Part shown: one piece after another, positions 18,114-30,517 of the stretch
Position numbering within the stretch: position 1 is the first letter of the stretch
How the letters are laid out: each line of letters starts with the position of its first letter
The notes under the pieces: generated by a model
Databases searched by the model: none
What the model saw: the letters and a program-made list of their open reading frames with translations, nothing else
What the model was told of the DNA's origin: nothing
Assembly (NCBI RefSeq): GCF_017744955.1
Contig: NZ_JAGIAG010000002.1
Coordinates: 186,001 to 250,000 of the forward strand
DNA from: Dokdonella sp.
Lineage (GTDB): Bacteria > Pseudomonadota > Gammaproteobacteria > Xanthomonadales > Rhodanobacteraceae
Length of the DNA stretch: 64,000 bases
Direction: 5' to 3'
Position numbers and translations under genes: made by a program

Positions 18114-18680
18114 ATGGCCAGCTATGGCATGAACGACGTGAAGAACGGTCAGAAGATCATCGTGGACGGCTATCCGTGCACGATCATCGACACCGAGTAC
18201 GTCAAGCCCGGCAAGGGCCAGGCCTTCACGCGCGTCAAGTTCCGCAACCTCAAGAACGGCCGTACGCAGGAAATGACCATGAAGTCGACCGACTCGGTCG
18301 AGGCCGCCGACGTGATGGACACCGACATGGAGTTCCTCTACTCCGACGGCGAATTCTGGCACTTCATGGACCCGTCCACGCACGAGCAGCTCGCCGCCGA
18401 CGAGACCGCGATGGCCGACGCGGCGAAGTGGCTGAAGGGCAACGAGACCTGCATCATGACCTTGTGGAACGGCGCGCCGCTGACCGTGACGCCGCCGATC
18501 TTCGTCGAGCTGGAGATCACCGAGACCGATCCGGGCGTGCGCGGCGACACCTCCGGCGGCGGCGGCAAGCCGGCCAAGCTCGAAACCGGCGCAGTCGTGC
18601 GCGTACCGCTGTTCGTCGCGCAGGGCGAGAAGATCAAGGTCGACACGCGCACCGGCGAGTACATGTCGCGCGTGAAGTGA
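18114..18680 (+). CDS. efp: Translation elongation factor P
   Basis: A 188-residue protein with the three OB-like domains of EF-P, which relieves ribosome stalling at polyproline. The modifiable lysine is K34 in [10 protein letters not shown], the type modified by EpmA/EpmB beta-lysylation; EpmB is encoded divergently next door. Domain signatures [10 protein letters not shown] and the C-terminal [29 protein letters not shown] are complete. A GGAGC lies before the ATG. Confidence 0.97.
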   Translation: MASYGMNDVKNGQKIIVDGYPCTIIDTEYVKPGKGQAFTRVKFRNLKNGRTQEMTMKSTDSVEAADVMDTDMEFLYSDGEFWHFMDPSTHEQLAADETAMADAAKWLKGNETCIMTLWNGAPLTVTPPIFVELEITETDPGVRGDTSGGGGKPAKLETGAVVRVPLFVAQGEKIKVDTRTGEYMSRVK

Positions 18681-18802
18681 TCGGTTCGCGGCGAGATCCG
18701 CGCAGCGGGTCGGCGTCGCGAATCCACGGTTCCAATGTTGCAAGGCGCGCTTCGAGGATTCGCGCAAAGTGTCGCGCGGCGAGAGGAAGCGCGAACCGAT
18801 GT

Positions 18803-18915
18803 CCCTTCTCCCGCTCGTGGGGGAAGGGGCGAACGACGAGGAGGCGTGAGCCACGCCTGTCGGGTTTTCCTCACCTGCGCCGGCGGAGCGGCCTTTCCCG
18901 CCGGTGGGAGAGGTG
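18803..18915. repeat. Pair of imperfect CCTCTCCCGC-type palindromes downstream of efp
   Basis: The 320-base gap 18681-19000 has no gene. It contains CCCTTCTCCCGCTCGTGG... with GGGGGAAGGG (18803-18829), followed about 60 bases later by CCTTTCCCGC.GGTGGGAGAGGTGA (18892-18914). Between and beside them lie GAGGCGTGAG/CCACGCCT and CCTCAC. The same palindromes occur in the opposite order at 30290-30451, so they belong to one dispersed family. Confidence 0.7.
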
Positions 18916-19000
18916 ACCCGATGCCGATACGATTCGCGGCGCTTCCTCCCGATGCACGTCCCATCCCGATCTTCGCCAGACGACCAGGCTGCAAGCTCCC

Positions 19001-20326
19001 ATGAGCGACTCGCCGCACCCCATCGATCTCCTGCTCGAACCGCGCTGGCTGGTTCCGGTCGAGCCGCACGGCGTCGTCCTCGAAGACCACGCGGTCGCGG
19101 TCGACGGCGAGCGCATCGTCGCCGTGCTGCCCGCGGCCGAGGCGCGCGCGCGCTACGCGCCGCGCGAGCGCGTGATGCTGTCCGAGCACGCATTGATCCC
19201 CGGCCTGGTCAACGCGCACGTGCACAACCCGATGACGCTGATGCGCGGCATCGCCGACGACCTGCCGCTGATGCGCTGGCTGCAGGAGCACATCTGGCCG
19301 GCCGAGGCGAAGGCGATCGGGCCGGAGTTCGTGCGCGACGGCATCGAGCTGGCGGTCGCCGAGATGCTGCGCGGCGGCACCACCTGCTGCAACGAGAACT
19401 ACTTCTTTCCCGACGTGCAGGCCGCGACGTACCGCCGCCTGGGCTTCCGCGCGATGATCGGCCTGCCGGTGATCGAGTTCCCGAGCGCCTGGGCCAAGAC
19501 GCGCGACGAATATTTCGATCGCGCCCTGGCCGTGCACGACGAATTCAAGGGCGAGCCGCTGCTCGGCACTGCCTGGGCGCCGCACGCGCCGTACACCGTC
19601 GCCGACGAGAGCTTCGAGCGCATCCGCGTGCTGTCCGACCAGCTCGATCTGCCGGTGCACCTGCATCTGCACGAGACCGCGCAGGAAGTCGAGGACGCCA
19701 AGCGCGAGCGCGGCGCGCGCCCGTTCGCGCGCATGCAGGCGTTGGGCCTGGTCAACGATCATCTGATCGCCGTGCACATGACGCAGCTGATCGACGCGGA
19801 GATCGCCGCCTGCGCCGAAGCCGGCGTTTCGGTCGTGCACTGCCCGGAATCCAATCTCAAGCTCGCCTCCGGCTTCTGCCCGGTCGAGAAGCTGCGCCGC
19901 GCCGGCGTCACGGTCGCGATCGGCACGGACGGCGTGGCCAGCAACAACGACCTCGACATGTTCGGCGAGCTGCGCACGGCGGCGATGCTGGCGAAGGCGG
20001 TGGCGGGCGACGCCGCCGCGTTCGACGCCGCCGGCGTCCTGCGTGCGGCGACCTTGAACGGCGCCAAGGCGCTCGGTTGGGAGGCGCGCATCGGTTCGAT
20101 CGAAGCCGGCAAGCTGGCCGATCTGGCTGCGGTGCGCCTCGACGCGATCGAGACGCAGCCGCTGTACAACGTGATCTCGCAACTGGTCTATGCGACCGGA
20201 CGCCAGCAGGTCAGCGACGTCTGGATCGCCGGCCGGCGCAAACTGCGCGAGCGCGTGGCGGTCGATCTCGATCTGCAGGAAATCGGCGCGAAAGCGCGAC
20301 GCTGGCGCGAGCGCCTGGCCGGCTGA
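19001..20326 (+). CDS. mtaD: TRZ/ATZ family amidohydrolase, probable 5-methylthioadenosine/S-adenosylhomocysteine deaminase
   Basis: A 441-residue metal-dependent deaminase with NAHVH (H73, H75), the HLHLHET block, HCPESNLKLASG and GTDGVASNNDLDMF, all typical of the MTA/SAH deaminase group. It would convert methylthioadenosine or S-adenosylhomocysteine to the inosyl compounds in purine and methionine salvage. In pseudomonads this gene is followed by ubiG and mupP. Here those two genes are 6.6 kb further on, separated by the sigma/kinase and exported-protein genes. Exact substrate is inferred from context. Confidence 0.85.
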   Translation: MSDSPHPIDLLLEPRWLVPVEPHGVVLEDHAVAVDGERIVAVLPAAEARARYAPRERVMLSEHALIPGLVNAHVHNPMTLMRGIADDLPLMRWLQEHIWPAEAKAIGPEFVRDGIELAVAEMLRGGTTCCNENYFFPDVQAATYRRLGFRAMIGLPVIEFPSAWAKTRDEYFDRALAVHDEFKGEPLLGTAWAPHAPYTVADESFERIRVLSDQLDLPVHLHLHETAQEVEDAKRERGARPFARMQALGLVNDHLIAVHMTQLIDAEIAACAEAGVSVVHCPESNLKLASGFCPVEKLRRAGVTVAIGTDGVASNNDLDMFGELRTAAMLAKAVAGDAAAFDAAGVLRAATLNGAKALGWEARIGSIEAGKLADLAAVRLDAIETQPLYNVISQLVYATGRQQVSDVWIAGRRKLRERVAVDLDLQEIGAKARRWRERLAG

Positions 20327-20398
20327 CGCCGCGCACGGGCCGGTGCGACCGCGGCCGGCCGGATCGCTACACTGGGCGCCTCGAACGGGAGGCGGGTC

Positions 20399-20964
20399 GT
20401 GGACGCCGACGTCGGCGAAATCACTCTGCTGCTGCGCAATTCCGCCGGCGACGACGCGGCCCGGCAGCGTCTCGCCCCGCTGATCTACGACACGCTGCGC
20501 CGCCTCGCGCGCGGCGCGCTGGCCGGTGACGGAAGGGAGCGCACGCTCGGCACGACCGCGCTGGTGCACGAGGTCTACCTGAAGCTGCTCGGCGGCGCCG
20601 AACTGGACTGGCCGGATCGGCGCCGCTTCTTCGCCTACGCCGGTCGCGCGATGCGCAGCCTGGCCATCGACGACGCGCGCCGCCGCAGCGCGCTCAAGCG
20701 CGGCGGCGAGGGCGTACGTGACGACGACGCGCTGCCGCAGCTCGTCGCCCCCGATGCCTCGCTCGATCTGGTCGCGCTCGGGCAGGTGCTCGACCGTCTC
20801 GGCGCCGTCGATCCGCGCCTCGGCGAACTGGTCGAACTGCACGTGTTCGCCGGGCTCGCTTTCCCCGAGGTGGCGCAATGCCTCGGCGTCAGCCTGCGCA
20901 CGGTGATGCGCGACTGGCAGAAGGCGCGCGCGCTTTGTGCGAGCCTGCTCGAGGAACCCGCGGC

Positions 20965-20968
<4 letters not shown>
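20399..20968 (+). CDS. ECF-type RNA polymerase sigma factor paired with a Ser/Thr kinase
   Basis: A 189-residue sigma-70-family factor with region 2 (DTLRRLARGAL, then TTALVHEVYLKLLGG and FFAYAGRAMRSLAIDDARRR) and region 4 (LGELVELHVFAGLAFPEVAQ, SLRTVMRDWQKARALC). The usual acidic cluster of region 2.2 is replaced by LGTTALVHE with T52 and T53. This is the pattern of the kinase-linked ECF group in which threonine phosphorylation supplies the missing charge. The start is GTG at 20399 with GGGAGGCGGG upstream. Its stop overlaps the kinase start by four bases (GTGA). No anti-sigma factor is present. Confidence 0.88.
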
Positions 20969-23829
<2,861 letters not shown>

Positions 23830-25269
23830 TCACGGCGAGGTTTCGAATCCGTTCGCGAAAATGCGGTCCCTGACGTAGGAGCTCTCGTAGCAGCCGCCGT
23901 CGGCGACGCCGCCGTCGTACGGTCGCGGATGGCCGTCGAGGTCAGCCGTCTGCAGGCCGTGCGGCGTGAAGTTGGTGCCGGCGTCGATGGCGGGTGAGTC
24001 GGCGCGCAGGTGATAGTCGCCCGCGGCCGCGTCGACGAAGCGCGCGTCGGTCAAGCCGAGCAGCGAGCGAAGGACCAGCCAGTTTTCCTGCACCTGGTCG
24101 GGTTGGCCGTTCTGCGCGGAGAGCGTGTTGGTCAGCTGCACGTCGCCGTCGAGCCGCAGCCCGGCACCGCCGTTGCGCGCCACCGTGACGTTCTCGACGA
24201 AGAAGTGCGGCGCCCGGTAGTCGGATGCGTAGAGGCCGCGATCATTGCCACCGACGACGAGGGCGTCGGAGAAGTCGATGGCGCCGCCGCGGGCTTCCAG
24301 GTACACCGATTCCGAGGAGCCGGAACTGCCGGAGACCGTATTGCCGACGATGCGAATGCGGTTGGTATGTACGCCGTGCGGTGCGGCGAGGTCGGCGCTC
24401 GCCGCATACAGGCCGCCGGCGTGACCCACGGCCTGGCTGCCGCAGGATTCGCCGTTGCCGGATATCGTGAGGTCGGTCAAGTCGACGTCCGCAGCGCCGT
24501 ATTGGCCGGCCAGCGCGGCAAGGCCGGCGCCGTAGCAGGCCTGTCCCGCGTAGGTCAGCGCGTTGTCGTGGACGTCGAGCTGCTCGGCGGTGATCCGGCC
24601 GGCGTCGAACGCATGCAGCGAGACGCCGCCGCCGAAGGCGTAGTCGCGTGCGCTGACGGAGTTGTCGCGCACTTCGTCCGCGACCAGTTCCACCCAGGCG
24701 GAGTCGTGCGCTTCCGCTTCGATGCCGCCGCCGTAGACGTAGTCCTGCGTGACCGCGTCGTGATGGTTGTCCGATACCTGGTTGTACTGGAATGAAAGAT
24801 AGCTGGCGTCGCGCGCCTGTAGGTAAGCCCCAGGATGCCCGGCTGCGCCGTAGAGACTGAAGCCGCCGACGAAGGCGTGGCCGTGCGCGCCGCGGGTGAG
24901 CACGCGCCAGGAATCGCCGTTGCCGTCGCCGAGCGCGACCAGCGTCGGCAGTCCGGCCGGCTGGAAGCCGGCGTCGTAGCCGCCGTGCACGCCGACGGCG
25001 ATGTCGTCGATGTCGAGCACGGGATTTTCCGGGTAGTAGGCCGATTCCACGAGCACGTCGCCGCCGCCGGCGGAGACGACGGCGTCGATGCCGGCCTGGA
25101 TCGTCGCGTACCGGCCGTCCGGACCGACCTCGACGGTGATGGCGAAGGCGCCGGTGCAGGCGAGCGGAGTGACGATCGCGCCGGCGGCGCGCAGCAGGCC
25201 GGAGAGGGAAGGCATCGGGACGCTCGCCGTGGGAAGGGGAAGGCGGTCGGACCTTGGAGGTGTGTTCAT
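23830..25269 (-). CDS. Exported right-handed beta-helix protein with C-terminal IFANGFE tail
   Basis: A 479-residue secreted protein. After a signal region (GLLRAAGAIVTPLACTGAFA, about residues 22-43) comes ATIQAGIDAVVSAGGGDVLV, then repeated short strands with N/G turns (ISGNGESCG, NRIRIVGNTVSGS, NVTVARNGGAGL), typical of a pectate-lyase-like parallel beta-helix. It then has RADSPAIDAGTN and DLDGHPRPYDGG, common in choice-of-anchor beta-helix proteins. It ends DRIFANGFETSP. The start at 25269 overlaps the upstream stop (ATGA), so the two exported proteins are coupled. No enzymatic residues can be assigned. Confidence 0.82.
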   Translation of the reverse strand: MNTPPRSDRLPLPTASVPMPSLSGLLRAAGAIVTPLACTGAFAITVEVGPDGRYATIQAGIDAVVSAGGGDVLVESAYYPENPVLDIDDIAVGVHGGYDAGFQPAGLPTLVALGDGNGDSWRVLTRGAHGHAFVGGFSLYGAAGHPGAYLQARDASYLSFQYNQVSDNHHDAVTQDYVYGGGIEAEAHDSAWVELVADEVRDNSVSARDYAFGGGVSLHAFDAGRITAEQLDVHDNALTYAGQACYGAGLAALAGQYGAADVDLTDLTISGNGESCGSQAVGHAGGLYAASADLAAPHGVHTNRIRIVGNTVSGSSGSSESVYLEARGGAIDFSDALVVGGNDRGLYASDYRAPHFFVENVTVARNGGAGLRLDGDVQLTNTLSAQNGQPDQVQENWLVLRSLLGLTDARFVDAAAGDYHLRADSPAIDAGTNFTPHGLQTADLDGHPRPYDGGVADGGCYESSYVRDRIFANGFETSP

Positions 25270-26786
25270 GCGGACGGATCGAAGCCGTCGGCGAAGATCG
25301 CGTCGTCGATCAGCCGCGCGGCGACGAAGTCGTAGTTGGTGGTCGTGGTGTTCGAGCAGCAGTAGTACGTGTCGCCGCCGAGCACGATGTGCGGGCCGTC
25401 GAACAGGATCGTCGAGAACGTGCCTTCCAGATGCGTTTCGCCCGGGTGGTGCGGCGTCGTCAACGTGACGTACGGCATGCTGCCGGGAGCGAAGTAAAGG
25501 TCGGGGCCCGGAGAGTTTCCGGTGAGGAAGCGCCCGACCAGGGCGCTGCCGCCGCCGTTGCCGTCGGTGACGGTGCCGGCATAGACGAGACGATGCGTGG
25601 AAAGGCCCGACGACACCGGCGGCGAGGATGTCGGATCGACTGCGAGGCGGTTCAGCCAGCCATGCGAGATGCCCTGGAACGAGAAGTCCGGGAATCCGGG
25701 CAGGTCGCGGCCGTAGTGGTCGAAGCCGCGGATGTAGACGTCGCTGTCCAGATCGCTGCTGCCCGGCGCGTAGCCGATCACGGTGCCGCCCAGGTAGATG
25801 TTGGCGTGCAGGAAATTGTTCTCGACGACGACGCGCGGCTGCAGGTCGTTGAAGGGGCGGGTGGCGTCGCGGGTGGCCGGGATCAGCATGCGTCCGGTAT
25901 TGCCGCCTCCGCACATTCCGTTCGAACAGAACGTGATGTCGAAACCGTGGCCGTCGCTGTAGTAGCTGGCGAGCGCGAACTGCGGGTCGCCGCCGTTTTG
26001 CCGCGCGACGCCGGCGACGAGCAGGTTGTCGCCGAACGCGAGCGAGGTCGGCGTGGAGAGCAGCGGCGCGGCGTCGGAACCGAAATTGAAGTGGGCCAGG
26101 CCGCCGCTGCCGAAGCCGCCGTCGAGCTGGCCCGACGGCGTCAGCAAGGCGAGGCCGACGTCGGAGCCGGCCGGCGTCGAGACCTGGCCGACCAGGTAGA
26201 TGTAGTCGCCGGCGGCAGCGGCCGACGTCAACACGTCGGCCGGGTAGTCGTTGCTGCCGCCGCCGAGTCCGAAGTCGATGTTCTTGCGTCCGCCGCCGGT
26301 GCCGAGCGGAGGCGGCGCGTAGGCGAACGTGGAGTCGTAGCTGCCGTCGGGGAGCAGGCGCAGCACGCCGAAATCGACGTCGGCGGCCGCGCCGGCGGCG
26401 GTCGGGCCGACCACGACGAAGCGGCCGTGCGAGTCGCGCGCGACCGCCGTGACGTTGCCGAGCAGGTCCTGCGGCGTGCGTACGTAGCCGTTCGTGCCGT
26501 AGCTGGTGTCGAATGCGCCGCTGCCGAGCAGGCGTGCGATGCCGATGTCGAACGTCGCGCACTGGGCGCTGGTGCAGACCTTGCCGATCAGCAGGTAGTG
26601 ACCGTCGGCATCGCGGAACATGCCGGCGAGGTGTTCCGAAGGGTAGCCGCCGACGTCGAAGTAAGGCTTGGACCAGCCGTGCAGCGTCCCGTCGCTGAAG
26701 CCGAGATCCAGGCCGCTGTCGTAGGCGCGGGCGCTGCCGGCGGCGAGCGTGCAGGCGAACAGGATCGTGCCGATGGTGCGAGTCAT
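25266..26786 (-). CDS. Exported delta-60-repeat-like protein with C-terminal IFADGFD tail
   Basis: A 506-residue protein with a Sec signal peptide ([18 protein letters not shown]) and blocks such as [16 protein letters not shown] and [17 protein letters not shown], which match the delta-60 repeat found in secreted beta-propeller-like proteins. Several cysteines are present ([20 protein letters not shown]), consistent with an exported fold. It ends [13 protein letters not shown]. The start at 26786 has GGAGAG five bases upstream. It is the first gene of a two-gene operon with the beta-helix protein. Function unknown. Confidence 0.8.
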   Translation of the reverse strand: MTRTIGTILFACTLAAGSARAYDSGLDLGFSDGTLHGWSKPYFDVGGYPSEHLAGMFRDADGHYLLIGKVCTSAQCATFDIGIARLLGSGAFDTSYGTNGYVRTPQDLLGNVTAVARDSHGRFVVVGPTAAGAAADVDFGVLRLLPDGSYDSTFAYAPPPLGTGGGRKNIDFGLGGGSNDYPADVLTSAAAAGDYIYLVGQVSTPAGSDVGLALLTPSGQLDGGFGSGGLAHFNFGSDAAPLLSTPTSLAFGDNLLVAGVARQNGGDPQFALASYYSDGHGFDITFCSNGMCGGGNTGRMLIPATRDATRPFNDLQPRVVVENNFLHANIYLGGTVIGYAPGSSDLDSDVYIRGFDHYGRDLPGFPDFSFQGISHGWLNRLAVDPTSSPPVSSGLSTHRLVYAGTVTDGNGGGSALVGRFLTGNSPGPDLYFAPGSMPYVTLTTPHHPGETHLEGTFSTILFDGPHIVLGGDTYYCCSNTTTTNYDFVAARLIDDAIFADGFDPSA

Positions 26787-26923
26787 GGGTCTCTCCGTTG
26801 GAATCTTGCGAAGAGAACGAAAAACGACGCGCGAACCGTGCCATCGCCGAGTGTCCTCGTCAGCGCGGCGCCCAGGCCGTACCATTGGCGGCTGCGCCGC
26901 GTGGCGCCGCCGACCGCACGCCG

Positions 26924-27634
26924 ATGAATCCCGCCAACGCCAACGTCCGGGCCGAAGAGCTCGCCAAGTTCGACCGCCTCGCCTCGCGCTGGTGGGATCC
27001 GGACGGCGAGTCGCGGCCGCTGCACGATCTCAATCCCGTACGCCTCGGCTACGTCGCCGAACGCGTGGCCTTGAAGGGTGCTCGCGCGCTCGACGTCGGC
27101 TGCGGCGGCGGCCTGCTCAGCGAGGCGCTGGCGCGTGCCGGCACCGAGGTGACCGCGATCGATCTCGCGTCCGGGGTGCTCGACGTGGCGCGCTTGCACC
27201 TGCACGAAAGCGGCGTGTCGGTCGATTATCGCGAGATCGCGGTGGAAGCGCTGGCGGAAGAGAAGCCGGCCGCGTTCGACGTCGTCACCTGCATGGAAAT
27301 GCTCGAACACGTGCCGGATCCGGCCAGCGTGATCCGCGCCTGCGCGACGCTGCTGAAACCCGGCGGCAAGCTGTTCCTGTCGACGCTGAACCGCACGCCG
27401 CTGGCCTTCGGCGCGGCGATCCTCGGCGCCGAGCATCTGCTGCGCCTGCTGCCGCGCGGCACGCATCACTACGCGCAGTTCATCAAGCCGAGCGAGATGG
27501 CGGCCGACCTGCGCGCCGCCGGTCTGGTGCTCGACGATCTGTCCGGTCTCGCCTACAACCCGCTCACGCGCAAGGCCTGGCTGACCGGCAGCGTGGCGGT
27601 CAACTATCTGGTCTGCGCTTCGCGGCCGGCATGA
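26924..27634 (+). CDS. ubiG: Ubiquinone biosynthesis O-methyltransferase
   Basis: A 236-residue SAM-dependent methyltransferase that performs both O-methylations of ubiquinone synthesis. It has the UbiG N-terminus ([18 protein letters not shown]), the SAM loop [15 protein letters not shown] (56-70), [12 protein letters not shown] and the C-terminal GLAYNPL...NYLV. The ubiG start at 26924 is the first ATG giving the conserved N-terminus. The stop overlaps the mupP start (ATGA). In this organism ubiquinone would also serve the complex I encoded 16 kb away. Confidence 0.96.
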   Translation: MNPANANVRAEELAKFDRLASRWWDPDGESRPLHDLNPVRLGYVAERVALKGARALDVGCGGGLLSEALARAGTEVTAIDLASGVLDVARLHLHESGVSVDYREIAVEALAEEKPAAFDVVTCMEMLEHVPDPASVIRACATLLKPGGKLFLSTLNRTPLAFGAAILGAEHLLRLLPRGTHHYAQFIKPSEMAADLRAAGLVLDDLSGLAYNPLTRKAWLTGSVAVNYLVCASRPA

Positions 27635-28362
27635 ATCAGACCGACATGAATCCTGCTGACGGGAGCCGTGCCGACATGAATCGCGCCGACATGAATCTCG
27701 ACGTCTCCACGCCCCGCGCGGTGTTCTTCGACCTCGACGGAACCCTGGTCGATTCCGCACCGGACCTGGTCGCCGCGGTGGCGGCGCTGTGCGCCGAGCT
27801 CGGCGCACAGCCGCCGGATGCGCAGGCAGTGCGGCAGGTCGTCTCGGCCGGCGGCCGGGCGATGCTTCGCAAGGGATTGCCGGGCGCCGACGACGCGATG
27901 ATCGACCAGTGGCTGCCGCGCTTCCTCGACCTGTATTCGGTCGCGATGAACGTGCACTCGCGCCTGTACGACGGCGTCACCGACGTGCTGGAGCGGCTGG
28001 AAGCGCGACGCATTCCGTGGGGCGTCGTCACCAACAAACCGGGCTGGCTGACGCGGCCCCTGCTCGATCAACTGGCGCTCAGCGCGCGCTGCGCGGCCGT
28101 GGTCAGCGGCGACTGCCTGCCGGTGAAGAAGCCCGATCCGGCGCCGTTGCTGCATGCCTGCGCGCTGGCCGGCGTCGAGGCCGGCGACAGCGTCGTCTTC
28201 GTCGGCGACGACCTGCGCGACGTGCAGGCGGGCCGCGCGGCGGGAACGCGCACGATCGCGGCGGCATGGGGCTACCTCGACGGCGGCGATCCCGCTGCCT
28301 GGGGCGCCGACCAGGTCGTCGCGGCGCCGTCCGGGCTGCTCGCCGCATTGGCCCTGGGCTGA
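27631..28362 (+). CDS. mupP: HAD phosphatase, probable N-acetylmuramic acid 6-phosphate phosphatase MupP
   Basis: A 243-residue HAD hydrolase with [11 protein letters not shown] (nucleophile D34, D36), [19 protein letters not shown] and [11 protein letters not shown]. The GVVTNKP and WG features, and the position after ubiG, fit MupP of the peptidoglycan recycling route better than Gph phosphoglycolate phosphatase; the two are hard to separate by eye. The coupled start at 27631 adds an N-terminus with four in-frame ATG codons (27631, 27646, 27676, 27691), each in ATGAA(T)C context. The natural start could be the last, giving [11 protein letters not shown]. Confidence 0.83.
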   Translation: MNQTDMNPADGSRADMNRADMNLDVSTPRAVFFDLDGTLVDSAPDLVAAVAALCAELGAQPPDAQAVRQVVSAGGRAMLRKGLPGADDAMIDQWLPRFLDLYSVAMNVHSRLYDGVTDVLERLEARRIPWGVVTNKPGWLTRPLLDQLALSARCAAVVSGDCLPVKKPDPAPLLHACALAGVEAGDSVVFVGDDLRDVQAGRAAGTRTIAAAWGYLDGGDPAAWGADQVVAAPSGLLAALALG

Positions 28363-28366
28363 CCGC

Positions 28367-29194
28367 GTGGACGAGGAGAGCGGCGCGCCGCTGGCGAGCT
28401 TCGAGGCGAAGTGGGCGTCGGCCCATCCCGAATTCGCGCTCGCGCTGAAGTTCGTTCCGCCGCACGAGCGCGCCGCGCGAGCCGCCTTCGCCTGCCTGTC
28501 GTTCGAGCTCGAACATGCCGCCTTCGCCACCCGCGACGCCGAACCGGCCGCGATCAAGCTGCAATGGTGGGCCGAGGAACTCGCCCGCGCCGGTCGTGGC
28601 GAGGCGCGTCATCCGCTGACGCAGGCCTTGGCGACGCAGGCGGGCTTCGCCGCGGTGCCGGTGGCGAGCTGGTTCGCAGTGATCCGCGGCGCGCTGGAGC
28701 AGCGCGAACCGGAACCGGCGGCGGATCGCGTCGCCGCACTGCGCACCTATGCGGCGCTGTACGAACCCCTGGCGGCGATCGAGGCGCAGCTATTCGGCGC
28801 GATCGACGCGCCGGCACGCGCCCGCGCGGCCGCCGCTTCGCGCGCGCTGCGCGAGACCGCGCTGTTGAGCGACAGCCTGCGCGCCGGACGGCTGCCGCTG
28901 CCGCTCGACCTGCTCGCGCGGCATCGGCTCGCGCGCGGCGATCTGGCGGCCGTGTCGCCGGCGCGGACGGCGGCTCTGCAGGAGTGGCTGGCGACGCTCG
29001 CCGCCGAATTCGCGGCGTGCCCGGCGGCCGCGCTGGGCGCGCTCGGCGCGGCCTCGCGGACGGCCGATCGCGCGCGCGCGCGCCGCGCCGCGCGTGCGGA
29101 CGAGCCGCTCGCGGCGCTGCACGAGGCGTTCGGCCGCCTGCCGTTGGCGACCGTCTGGGCCGCCTGGCGCGCCGGGCGGCGTTCGCCGGCCTGA
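28367..29194 (+). CDS. Squalene/phytoene synthase family protein
   Basis: A 275-residue all-helical protein with FVPPHERAARAAFACLSFELEHAA and AIKLQWWAEELARA, which match the bacterial squalene/phytoene synthase-like group. The aspartate-rich DxxxD motifs of active synthases are not clearly present, so enzymatic activity is uncertain. The GTG start at 28367 lies four bases after the mupP stop, so it probably belongs to the ubiG-mupP transcript. No carotenoid or hopanoid genes are nearby. Confidence 0.7.
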   Translation: MDEESGAPLASFEAKWASAHPEFALALKFVPPHERAARAAFACLSFELEHAAFATRDAEPAAIKLQWWAEELARAGRGEARHPLTQALATQAGFAAVPVASWFAVIRGALEQREPEPAADRVAALRTYAALYEPLAAIEAQLFGAIDAPARARAAAASRALRETALLSDSLRAGRLPLPLDLLARHRLARGDLAAVSPARTAALQEWLATLAAEFAACPAAALGALGAASRTADRARARRAARADEPLAALHEAFGRLPLATVWAAWRAGRRSPA

Positions 29195-29303
29195 ACGCTG
29201 CATCGCAGCGATCGGGCTGCGTGAAGCATTGAGGATCGGCCACAATGGCCGCAATTCAGGGCCTTGCGCCACGTCGGCCCGAACTTCGTCACTGGATTTC
29301 CGC

Positions 29304-30254
29304 ATGAATACGACCCGAGACAACACCCAGCGCGCGATGCCCGACGTCGCCAGCGAGCGACGGCCGGAACTGGCCGGTGCGCTGGACTGGGTCGGCATGG
29401 ACGAGATCGAGCTGCCGGTATTGATCGCCGGCGGCGACGGTGCGGCGCAGCGGGTCAGCGCGCGCGTCGCCGCGTTCGTGAACCTCCATCGGCCCGATGC
29501 GCGCGGCATCCACATGTCGCGCCTGTACCTGCATCTGGATCGCCACCTGTCGGCCGAAGTGCTGACGCCGGCCGCGTTGCGCCGCTTGTTGCGCGATTTC
29601 CTCGACTCGCATGAGGGCCTGTCCGATCGTGCGCGCGTCAGCGTGCGCTTCGACCATCTCGTGCGGCGGCCGGCGCTGGCCAGCGGCAACAGCGGCTGGC
29701 GTTCGTATCCGGTCGAGATCGCCGCGCGGCTGGACGAGGCGGGCTTCGAGGCGGAACTCGGCCTGGAAGTGCAGTACTCCAGCACCTGCCCGGCGTCGGC
29801 GGCGTTGTCGCGGCAGCTGATCCAGGAGCAGTTCGCGCGCGATTTCGCGGAAGGGGCGGCCGTCGATCGCCAGGCGGTGCTCGCCTGGCTGGGGACGCCG
29901 GCCGGGATCGTCGCCACGCCGCACAGCCAGCGCAGCGCGGCGAAGTTGCGCGTGAAGCTCGCGTCCGGCTTCGATTTCCCGATCACGGAGCTGATTGATC
30001 GCGTCGAGCAGGCGCTGCGCACGCCGGTGCAGACGGCGGTCAAGCGCGAGGACGAGCAGGCCTTCGCGCTGGCGAACGGCCAGAACCTGATGTTCTGCGA
30101 GGACGCCGCGCGCCGCGTCGCGCGCGCGCTCGATGCCGACGAGCGCATCGCCGACTACCAGCTGCGCGTGGCGCACTACGAGAGCCTGCATCCGCACGAC
30201 GCGGTGGCGTATGCGAGCAAGGGCGTGGCAGGCGGTTACGCGCCGGAGGAGTGA
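29304..30254 (+). CDS. folE2: GTP cyclohydrolase FolE2 (type IB)
   Basis: A 316-residue protein catalysing the first step of tetrahydrofolate synthesis from GTP. It has the FolE2 signature DWVGMDEIELPVLI, HMSRLYLHL, and STCPASAALS with the likely metal-binding cysteine C162. FolE2 enzymes differ from the zinc-dependent FolE and often work with other metals. The start at 29304 precedes the conserved region by an unusually charged N-terminus. The gene is transcribed toward the TonB receptor gene, with a palindromic repeat region between the two stops. Confidence 0.94.
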   Translation: MNTTRDNTQRAMPDVASERRPELAGALDWVGMDEIELPVLIAGGDGAAQRVSARVAAFVNLHRPDARGIHMSRLYLHLDRHLSAEVLTPAALRRLLRDFLDSHEGLSDRARVSVRFDHLVRRPALASGNSGWRSYPVEIAARLDEAGFEAELGLEVQYSSTCPASAALSRQLIQEQFARDFAEGAAVDRQAVLAWLGTPAGIVATPHSQRSAAKLRVKLASGFDFPITELIDRVEQALRTPVQTAVKREDEQAFALANGQNLMFCEDAARRVARALDADERIADYQLRVAHYESLHPHDAVAYASKGVAGGYAPEE

Positions 30255-30289
30255 GCGCGAGAGTCCACGGGTGAGGTGCCGTACCCCGA

Positions 30290-30451
30290 CGCTCCTCACC
30301 CGACGCGCCATGCGCGTCGACCTTTCCCGCAAGCGGGAGAGGTGATCAGGATCGCAACGCCGTGAAAATGTTCCCTCCCGCGGCAAGCGGAATCGCGCTG
30401 CCGCAGGAGGTTCTCCCTCTCCCGCTTGCGGGAGAGGGCCGGGGTGAGGGT
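30290..30451. repeat. Two facing CCTCTCCCGC palindromes between folE2 and the TonB receptor gene
   Basis: CCTTTCCCGC/AAGCGGGAGAGG (30321-30342), preceded by CCTCACCC and a GACGCGC/GCGCGTC hairpin, faces CCCTCTCCCGC/TTGCGGGAGAGGG (30415-30438), followed by GGGGTGAGG. One unit is the reverse complement of the other. They fill the gap between two convergent genes and probably act as bidirectional terminator structures. A related pair lies at 18803-18915. Confidence 0.75.
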
Positions 30452-30517
30452 TCTTTCGAGGACGTCTCCGGCAACCGCCGCAGGCGTCCTCGACCTCGCG
30501 CGAATTGCCGCCGAGAA

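Noticed and set aside
15212..18916. Open frame of 1,234 codons on the plus strand
   Set aside because: It is the antisense shadow of fimX and epmB and runs through efp in the wrong frame; composition is H/R/Q/A-rich with no motif.
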